From Streptomyces griseoloalbus (GTDB taxonomy: Bacteria; Actinomycetota; Actinomycetes; Streptomycetales; Streptomycetaceae): a DNA stretch of 64,000 nt. Position 1 is the first letter of the stretch, and the number at the start of each line of letters is the position of its first letter. The position numbers and the translations under genes are program-made. The stretch is from contig BMUD01000001.1 in NCBI GenBank assembly GCA_014650015.1, positions 290,197 through 354,196 of the forward strand, given 5' to 3'. Shown here one piece after another: positions 58,113 to 64,000 of this stretch. The notes beneath the pieces were generated by a model. That model did no database searches. It was given only the letters and a program-made list of their open reading frames with translations, and had not been told where the DNA came from.

Positions 58113-58538
58113 TTGCGGCACATCTACCGCTGCCCGCTGCGCTGGGCGGACATGGACGCGTACGGCCACGTCAACAACGTGGTGTTCCTCCGCTACCTGG
58201 AGGAAGCCCGTATCGACTTCCTGTTCCGCCCGGATAAGGACTTCAAGCAGGGGTCCGTGGTGGCGCGGCACGAGATCGACTACAAGCGGCAGCTCGTCCA
58301 CCGGCACTCACCCGTGGACATCGAGCTGTGGATCACGGAGATAAGGGCGGCGTCCTTCACCATCACCTACGAGGTGAAGGACGGCGACGACCAAATCTAT
58401 GTCCGCGCCTCGACGGTCATCGTGCCGTTCGACTTCGAGACGCAGCGCCCGCGCCGGATCACCGAGGAGGAGCGCGAGTTCCTCCGGGAGTACATGGACG
58501 ACCCCGTGGGCGCCGAGGAGAAGGCCGTCGCCGCATGA
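58113..58538 (+). CDS. Acyl-CoA thioesterase (hot-dog fold, 4HBT)
   Basis: 141 residues, TTG start in an operon with ettA. WADMDAYGHVNNVVFLRYLEEARIDFL contains the D-x-x-x-H-x-N catalytic pattern of 4-hydroxybenzoyl-CoA-type thioesterases, followed by RHEIDYKRQLVHRHSPVDIE. It hydrolyses an acyl-CoA thioester in the cytoplasm. The stop overlaps the next start by 4 bp (ATGA). Confidence 0.92.
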   Translation: MRHIYRCPLRWADMDAYGHVNNVVFLRYLEEARIDFLFRPDKDFKQGSVVARHEIDYKRQLVHRHSPVDIELWITEIRAASFTITYEVKDGDDQIYVRASTVIVPFDFETQRPRRITEEEREFLREYMDDPVGAEEKAVAA

Positions 58539-59200
58539 CGGTGCTCCATCTGGCCGACGAGGGGGAGGCAGCGGATCTCGCGGCCTTCCTCTCCCGGCTG
58601 CTGCACTACGACCGTTCGGCCGCGGTGCGGTTGCAGGCGGCCGGCACGGCGCTCGCCGTCTTCGGCCGGCCGCCCTCCTTCGAGGTGCTCGCGATCCGCG
58701 CCGTACGCCTCGCCAAGCCCTACGAGAACGGCCTGGACGTCACGCTGGACGTGACCGTGTCCGCCGGTGAGCTGCTGGAGTCGGTGGACGAGTCCGCCGC
58801 CACGGCGGCCGTGCCGGGTGCGGTGACCGGGCCGCCGTGGGCCGGGGTGCTGCCGCCGCGCGGCGGCTGGCGGGCCGAGCCCGGACTGCCGGCGTCCCAG
58901 GAGCTGCGGGCGCTCGTCGCCGCGTCGGTGACGGAGTTCCGTTCCCGTACGGGCGAGTTGTCGCCCGAGCGGCGTACCCGGGCCGAGCTCGACCGGATCG
59001 GGCGGGAGATCTGGTCCCGCACGGTCGGGGAGACCGGCCTGCCGGTGCGGGCGGTGCACGCCGCCCAGTCGTTCGGGTTCCTGCGGGGAGAGGAGCGGGG
59101 GCTGTTCTCCTCGGGCGCCTGGCTCCGGTTGCGCACGCCGTACGGGTCGGTCGCCGTGCGCCGGGCCGGACTGGGGGCGCTGGGCCTCAGCGTGCGCTGA
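58535..59200 (+). CDS. Conserved hypothetical partner of the thioesterase
   Basis: 221 residues: LADEGEAADLAAFLSRLLHY, DRSAAVRLQAAGTALAVFGR, PPSFEVLAIRAVRLAK and a C-terminal GFLRGEERGLFSSGAWLRLRTPYGSVAVRR. Cytoplasmic, no membrane helix. Always-coupled genes of this kind occur after EttA and the thioesterase in Streptomyces genomes as far as I recall; function unknown. Start fixed by the ATGA overlap. Confidence 0.82.
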   Translation: MTVLHLADEGEAADLAAFLSRLLHYDRSAAVRLQAAGTALAVFGRPPSFEVLAIRAVRLAKPYENGLDVTLDVTVSAGELLESVDESAATAAVPGAVTGPPWAGVLPPRGGWRAEPGLPASQELRALVAASVTEFRSRTGELSPERRTRAELDRIGREIWSRTVGETGLPVRAVHAAQSFGFLRGEERGLFSSGAWLRLRTPYGSVAVRRAGLGALGLSVR

Positions 59201-59375
59201 GACAGCCCGGTGCGTCCGTTCGGTTGCGTTCGGCGAGATCGTCCGACGTGTCCGCTCGGTCCTGTTTCGGTGAGACCGCCTGGCGCGTCCGCTCGGTTCC
59301 GTTCGGTGAGACCGCCCGGCGTGTCCGCTCGGTCCTGTTCGGTGGCACCGCCCGGTGCGTCCGCTCAGTCCCGTT
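59201..59375. repeat. ~36-bp imperfect tandem repeats
   Basis: GCGTCCGCTCGGT / GTGTCCGCTCGGT text recurs at about 59212, 59248, 59285, 59321 and 59357, roughly 36-37 bp apart, with GTTCGGTGAGACCGCC between. The last unit runs into the 3' end of the minus-strand ABC ATPase gene. Lies between convergent genes. Confidence 0.85.
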
Positions 59376-60333
59376 CGCTGTCGTCCGGGCGGACGGCGAT
59401 GTGGTCGGGTTCCAGTTCCAGTGCCACGCGGTCGCGCATGCCCAGGGCCCGCGTGTACTCGGCGGGCAGCTGGAGGCGGCCCGCGCGGTCGAGCATGGCG
59501 TACTCGCGGGCCACGACCGTCTCGTGGCCCGTGGTGGCGTCGACCTCGCTGCGGCGCAGCACCTCCGTGGAGGTACGGCCGTCGCGGATGGCGACCGTGC
59601 GGCGGACCTCGCTCGCCACCGCCTGGTCGTGGGTGACGATCACGATGGTCGTGCCGAGCCGCTCGTTGGCGGTGCGGAACGCGGCGAAGACCTGTTCCGC
59701 GGTGTGGGAGTCGAGTTCGCCGGTGGGTTCGTCGGCGAGCAGCACCGACGGATCGCCCGCGAGGGCCACGGTGATGGCGACGCGCTGCTGCTGCCCGCCG
59801 GACATCTCGTGCGGGCGGCGGTCCCGGCAGTCGGCGACCTCCAGCAACTCCAGCAGCTCCAGGACGCGTTCGGCACGGGCCCGGCGCGCGCCGCGGGACC
59901 GGCCGCGGAAGCCGGCGAGCTGCATCGGCAGGGCGACGTTCTGCGCCGACGTCAGATACGGCAGCAGGTTGCGGGAGGTCTGCTGCCAGACGAAGCCGAC
60001 GACCTCACGGCGGTAGGCGAGACGGTCCCTGGCGGTCATCGTGAGCAGATCACGGCCGGCCACGCGGGCCGCGCCGGCCGTCGGGGTGTCCAGGCCGGCC
60101 AGGATGTTCATCAGGGTGGACTTGCCGCTGCCGGAGGCACCCACGAGGGCCATCAACTCGCCCTCGCGCACCAGGAGGTCGAGTCCCTGGAGCGCCTGCA
60201 CCTCCACACCGTCCGCGGTGAAGACGCGGACCAGGCGGTCGCAGGTGATGAGCGCGTCATGGCCGTAGGCCGGACGGTCGCGGTCGGCGGTGACCCGGTC
60301 GGCGAGCTCGGCCAGCGTGGGATGCGAGGTCAT
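59365..60333 (-). CDS. MacB-type ABC ATPase with C-terminal AbrB-like domain
   Basis: 322 residues. ABC ATPase: GASGSGKSTLMNILAGL, EMSGGQQQRVAITVAL, LLADEPTGELD, the LolD/MacB layout that works with FtsX-type permeases. The last ~45 residues form a SpoVT/AbrB-like swapped-hairpin sequence (MLDRAGRLQLPAEYTRALGM, RDRVALELEPDHIAVRP) fused after the H-loop region. That domain normally binds DNA or mediates dimerisation. ATG at 60333; the permease gene is 56 bp upstream, same strand. Confidence 0.9.
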   Translation of the reverse strand: MTSHPTLAELADRVTADRDRPAYGHDALITCDRLVRVFTADGVEVQALQGLDLLVREGELMALVGASGSGKSTLMNILAGLDTPTAGAARVAGRDLLTMTARDRLAYRREVVGFVWQQTSRNLLPYLTSAQNVALPMQLAGFRGRSRGARRARAERVLELLELLEVADCRDRRPHEMSGGQQQRVAITVALAGDPSVLLADEPTGELDSHTAEQVFAAFRTANERLGTTIVIVTHDQAVASEVRRTVAIRDGRTSTEVLRRSEVDATTGHETVVAREYAMLDRAGRLQLPAEYTRALGMRDRVALELEPDHIAVRPDDSERD

Positions 60334-60389
60334 CGGGGGTCCTCCTGGGGAAGAAGTCGGCGGGACACGGAAACGGGCGGCGGGGGGGG

Positions 60390-63137
60390 TCACCGGGCAT
60401 CCCCCGCCCTCAGTTCCCGCACCGACCCCCTGCGCCCCGTCCACCACGCCTGTGCCGCCGCGATGCCGACGGTCAGGGCCACCACCGCCAGTGCCGGCAC
60501 CAGCAGCGACACCGGGTCGGTGCGCAGCACCGCACGCCCCGCCGGTGAGGTGGAGGCGGAGACGGCGACGGTCGTCAGATCGATACCGGGTGCCAGCAGC
60601 CGGATGGCGGCCCAGGCCGTGACGGTGCCGCCGACCGCGGCGAGCAACGCCTGCGGCAGGGACTCCAGGACGAGCAGCCGGCGGCCCTGGGCGCGGGTGA
60701 GGCCCATGGTGCGCAGCCGGGCCAGGAGCGCGGCGCGTTCGGGGGCGGCCCGCAGCAGGGTCAGCAGCAGGGAGAGGACCGCGTACCCGGTGCCCGCCGC
60801 GACCGCCGCCGTGTAGACCCGCTCGGCGCCGGACTGCAGGGGCGAGTCGACGTACCGCGCGAACTGCTCCGACCGGAGCTGGACCCGGGCGGTACCGCCC
60901 GCCGCCTCGCGCAGCGCGCCCGCGTCCGGGTGGTCGCCGGTCACCAGCAGCGCGGTCGGGCGGGCGGAGCCGCCGGGCAGCCCGGAGCGGTCCACGACCA
61001 GGAACTCCTGCCCGACGAGCGCCGGGGTCCGCTCGCGCACCCCCACGATCCGTACGGTGATGTAGCCGCCGTCGTCCAGACGCACCGGGAACGGCCGGGT
61101 GCCGTAGCGGTCGGCGACCTCGGGGGAGGCGAGGGCGGGCAGGGCCTCGGCACCGGACGCCTTCAGCTCGCCCGGGTCGAAGGCGCCGATGTCCGTATGC
61201 CGGGCGAGGGCCGCGTAGCCGGCCGGGTCGACACCGGCCACGGGCACGGTCAGCCTGCCGTCCGAGGGATGGGCGTAGTAGGCGACGCTCACGGCGGTGA
61301 CGTCCTGCACGCCGGGTGCGCTGCGGACCTGCTTGGCCAGGCCCGACGGCAACGCCTGCAGCCCCTCGACGCGGGCGTCGGCGCCGACGGCGAGCACGGC
61401 CGCGCGGTCCCTCGCGTCGGCCACACCGGTGAGGACGGAACCGCCGAAGGCGGCGGTGGTCAGCGCGGTCAGCAGCGCCAGCAGGGGCAGCACCGCGGAC
61501 GCGGACGTACGGCCCGCGCGGGCCAGCGACAGCGGGCCGGCCACGCCCCGCAGCCGCCCGGCGGGGCGGGCCAGCCCGCGCAGCGGCAGCGGGTACAGGC
61601 GCACCAGCACCAGGGCCGCGACCATGCCCACCAGCACTGGCGCCAGGGACACCAGATGGTCCCCGGACGCCTGCTGCCCGTTTGAGGTGCCGCGCGTGCG
61701 CAGCGCCACGATCGCGCCCACCGCCAGGGTGAGCAGGGTGAGTTCGGCGACGGTGCGACGGCGTGACGGGCGGGCCGAGGCCAGGTCGTCGCGGGCGGCG
61801 TGCACACCTGCCGCGCGGTGCGCGGTGACGGCCCGCGACGGCAGCGCCACGCAGGCGAGGAGGGCGGTGGCGCCGGCGGCGGCCACGGCGTACGGCAGTC
61901 GGGGGCCGGGGACGGTGAGCCGGGCGGCGGCCAGTCCGAAGGCGGCGGCCGGCACGGCGACCACCGCGGTCTCCGCCAGCAGCCGGCCGGCGAGTCCGCG
62001 CAGGGAGGCGCCGCGGGCACGCAGCAGGGCGAGTTCGGTGCGGCGCCGGTCGGCGGCGAGACCGCCCGCCATGAGCAGGACCACGGCCGCGACCGTGGCG
62101 GTGCCGAAGGCGGCGACGGCGACCAGCGGGCCGATGGCGGACCGCAGTCCGGTGTACTCGGCGAACACCTCGTCGAGCGCGGTGTCCGACTCCACGGCCG
62201 GGGAGGCGGCCGCACGCGCCCGCTGCAGCAGCGGGCCGGCCTCCAGGGAGGCGACGGCCGACGTCAGCCGGGGGAGGTCGTGGCCGTGCAGCGTGGAGAC
62301 CTCGGGGGCCAGCATCCAGTACCGCTCGGGGCTCCCGGCCGTGCCCAGCATCGCCGGGGCCGCGTCCGGGGGCAGCAGCAGCGCGGCGACCCAGAACACG
62401 CTGCGCTGCGGGTCGCCGGGGACGTTCGCCAGACTGGGGCTGCGCAGCACGGGCGTGGTCGACCAGTACGCCTCCCGGGGCGCGCGCGGCTCGACGATGC
62501 CGGTGACGCGCACCGCGAGCGGGGCGCGCTCCACACCGGGCACGTGGAGGACGGAGCCCACCTCGATGTTCAGCTCGCGGGCCGTCTCGGTGCTGACGGC
62601 GGCCTCGACCGCCGTGGTCGCCGCGGTGGTGTCGTGCGGGGCCTTCGGCAGCCGGCCCGCCCGCAGCCGGGCGTGGTCGGCGAGCCCGTTCTGCGCCACG
62701 AGGTGGAACTGCGGGGGCAGCCCGTCCGGCCGGGCCAGCCACGGGTCCCGAACCTGCAGCCGCCGGGTGGTGCGCACGCCGTGGGCGGACTGGTCCGGGT
62801 CGAGGGGGAGGGAGCGTCCGGCCGACGCGAGGATCCTGGCGTAGGGGTCGCGCACCGCGTCCTGGCGCAGTTCGGCCTCCCGCTCGCGCTGCGGCAGGGT
62901 GAAGTCGGCCTGGGTGGTGTACAGCTGGACGGTGGTGCGGCCGGGTCCGGCCATCTCCAGGGCGCGGCGCAGTCCCGCGTCGCCGTACCGGTCGACCGCG
63001 AGCGGCAGCGCGGCGGCCAGGAACGCGGTCACCGCGACCAGCACCGCCAGAGCCGCCGCCGCACCGGGAGCCGACCGCAGCCGGGTACGCACCCAGGGCG
63101 CGACCACCCGCGACCGCCTCGGAGCACGGACGGTCAC
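60390..63137 (-). CDS. FtsX-like ABC permease, large
   Basis: 915 residues. N-terminal helix (AAALAVLVAVTAFLAAALPLAV), a large extracytoplasmic region, then two clusters of membrane helices typical of duplicated FtsX/MacB permeases (FGTATVAAVVLLMAGGLAADR and others; final VSLLVPALAVVALTVGIAAAQAWW). Partner of the ATPase above; exports or mechanically transmits a signal, substrate unknown. The start at the GTG 63137 follows GGGAGG with good spacing; starts at 63146 or 63167 are possible. Confidence 0.88.
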   Translation of the reverse strand: MTVRAPRRSRVVAPWVRTRLRSAPGAAAALAVLVAVTAFLAAALPLAVDRYGDAGLRRALEMAGPGRTTVQLYTTQADFTLPQREREAELRQDAVRDPYARILASAGRSLPLDPDQSAHGVRTTRRLQVRDPWLARPDGLPPQFHLVAQNGLADHARLRAGRLPKAPHDTTAATTAVEAAVSTETARELNIEVGSVLHVPGVERAPLAVRVTGIVEPRAPREAYWSTTPVLRSPSLANVPGDPQRSVFWVAALLLPPDAAPAMLGTAGSPERYWMLAPEVSTLHGHDLPRLTSAVASLEAGPLLQRARAAASPAVESDTALDEVFAEYTGLRSAIGPLVAVAAFGTATVAAVVLLMAGGLAADRRRTELALLRARGASLRGLAGRLLAETAVVAVPAAAFGLAAARLTVPGPRLPYAVAAAGATALLACVALPSRAVTAHRAAGVHAARDDLASARPSRRRTVAELTLLTLAVGAIVALRTRGTSNGQQASGDHLVSLAPVLVGMVAALVLVRLYPLPLRGLARPAGRLRGVAGPLSLARAGRTSASAVLPLLALLTALTTAAFGGSVLTGVADARDRAAVLAVGADARVEGLQALPSGLAKQVRSAPGVQDVTAVSVAYYAHPSDGRLTVPVAGVDPAGYAALARHTDIGAFDPGELKASGAEALPALASPEVADRYGTRPFPVRLDDGGYITVRIVGVRERTPALVGQEFLVVDRSGLPGGSARPTALLVTGDHPDAGALREAAGGTARVQLRSEQFARYVDSPLQSGAERVYTAAVAAGTGYAVLSLLLTLLRAAPERAALLARLRTMGLTRAQGRRLLVLESLPQALLAAVGGTVTAWAAIRLLAPGIDLTTVAVSASTSPAGRAVLRTDPVSLLVPALAVVALTVGIAAAQAWWTGRRGSVRELRAGDAR

Positions 63138-63138
63138 G

Positions 63139-63348
63139 TCACTCACCTCCCCGATCCGCGGCGCCATGACCGGGTCCGTTCCGCGCGGTGCCGGTACGGG
63201 CGTGCGGTGCGGTGCCGGTACGGGCGGGGAGGGCGGCGGCCTGGAACGCGGTCACCGCGGCGGGCGGCGCGACGCCGTCGCGGCGGCGGGTCCGTGGCCC
63301 GGGGGCGTTCGCCGGGGGCCTCGGGGCCGGGACCGTCACGTCACTCAC
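63139..63348 (-). pseudogene. Duplicated start of the FtsX permease gene
   Basis: A 69-codon frame SDVTVPAPRPPANAPGPRTR... with VTAFQAAALPAR mirrors the N-terminus of the permease below it (SDVTVRAPRRSR..., VTAFLAAALP) and ends in the same DRGGE-stop context. The junction sequence GTCACGTCACTCACCTCCCC occurs at both 63135 and 63338. It is a decayed tandem duplicate of the gene start. Confidence 0.65.
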
Positions 63349-64000
63349 CTCCCCGTTCCCGCAGCGACGTCACCGGGTCGGCCCGGCGCAGGGCCAGTAC
63401 CGCGGTGATCAGCAACGGTGCCGCGGACACGGCGGCCAGCAGGGCGGCCACCCGGGCGGGGGGCAGTTCCACCAGGACCTCGGGCACCGGGCGGGTGGCC
63501 TCCGCGGTCAGCATGATCAGGGGGATCACCGACCGGGCCAGCACCGCGCCGAGCAGGACGCCCACCGCCAGCGCCAGACCGACCAGCACCCCGTGCTCGA
63601 CCAGCACCACCCGGGCCAGCCGGCGCCGCGAGGCGCCCAGCGCGCGCAGCACCGCGAACTCGGCGGACCGCTCCCGCAGCGACCCCGCCGCGCTCACCGC
63701 GAACCCGACCGCCGTCAGGGCCGCCGCCGCGAGGGCCGCCGCACCGAACGCCGCCCCGGGACCGGCGCCGAACGGGTCGTCGCGCAACTCCTCGGCGATC
63801 TCGTCCCGCACCACCACCCGGGACGGGTCGATGTCGGGCCGGTCGCGCAGCGCCTCGGCCACCGGCGCCGACGCCCCCGCGTCGGTGGCGAGCCACCACT
63901 CGTTCGGCGGCGCACTCTCGCCCCGGCCTGCCTGGAGCACCCGGTTGACGGACCGCAGATCGACCAGCAGGGCACCGCCGTCGTCCTTTCCGCCGGTCGG
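63341..64000 (-). CDS. FtsX-like permease, C-terminal part, cut by the window edge
   Basis: At least 219 residues are visible, ending with a stop at 63341. LLVDLRSVNRVLQAGRGES continues into FGAAALAAAALTAVGFAVSA, SLRERSAEFAVLRALGASRRRLARVVLVEHGVLVGLALAVGVLLGAVLA and PARVAALLAAVSAAPLLITAVLALRRADPVTSLRERGGE. The RERSAEFAVLRALGAS box is the hallmark of FtsX/MacB permeases. Second permease of the same ABC system. Confidence 0.88.
   Translation of the reverse strand, partial: PTGGKDDGGALLVDLRSVNRVLQAGRGESAPPNEWWLATDAGASAPVAEALRDRPDIDPSRVVVRDEIAEELRDDPFGAGPGAAFGAAALAAAALTAVGFAVSAAGSLRERSAEFAVLRALGASRRRLARVVLVEHGVLVGLALAVGVLLGAVLARSVIPLIMLTAEATRPVPEVLVELPPARVAALLAAVSAAPLLITAVLALRRADPVTSLRERGGE

Overview
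The window is high-GC actinomycete DNA and almost certainly a Streptomyces chromosome arm-proximal core segment. The evidence is GTG/TTG starts, GTGA/ATGA stop-start overlaps, a chaplin with a sortase signal, a melC1-melC2 tyrosinase pair, the DUF5753/DUF397 regulator pair, tandem dynamin-like GTPases and an SsbB-type protein. From memory, the order (citrate synthase, copper ATPase, sugar kinase/mmsA, chaplin, polysaccharide genes, melC, dynamins, ssbB) resembles the SCO2680-SCO2750 stretch of S. coelicolor, but I could not run an alignment.

Layout. 1-4.8 kb: ribose-type ABC operon on the minus strand (LacI regulator, RbsA, a fused RbsC-RbsB protein, start of ribokinase) with two LacI-type operators. 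4.8-6.4 kb: gene-free repeat island, two tandem arrays enclosed by a ~280-bp inverted repeat. 6.4-12 kb: anti-sigma-like ATPase, XRE/DUF5753 plus DUF397 pair, RecD2-like helicase, citrate synthase. 12.6-15.6 kb: copper efflux (copA, copZ) with a CsoR-type operator. 15.6-20.7 kb: zinc alcohol dehydrogenase, small HTH protein, and iolC-mmsA (inositol/methylmalonate semialdehyde) separated by a 30-bp repeat ORF. 21-24.7 kb: an S15-hydrolase/ABC-ATPase fusion and its permease.

24.9-39.8 kb looks like a cell-surface locus: a three-domain LPXTG-class chaplin, a flavin monooxygenase/ATP-grasp pair, a GH26-like secreted glycosidase, and a translationally coupled eight-gene exopolysaccharide operon (DUF3344 protein, glycosyltransferase, polyprenyl-P sugar transferase, O-antigen-ligase-like polymerase, MurJ-like flippase, polysaccharide deacetylase, glycosyltransferase, Wzz-like protein). 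40-43.7 kb holds small secreted proteins and the tyrosinase operon. 43.8-48.3 kb is a decayed accessory region: a Cys-nucleophile hydrolase, two gene remnants joined head to head, and a relic integrative element sitting in a tRNA-Arg(TCT) gene, with a 3'-tRNA direct repeat at its far end and a deleted integrase next to the tRNA.

48.6-64 kb: the dynamin-like pair, ssbB, a thioester-domain sortase substrate, a small CarD/Tudor-like protein, a second integrase scrap, EttA, a thioesterase and a hypothetical partner, and an ABC exporter of the MacB/FtsX type that runs off the end.

Themes: aerial-hypha surface biology and sporulation (chaplin, thioester protein, polysaccharide, dynamins, SsbB), and an unusual abundance of minisatellite repeats, several in frame inside genes.
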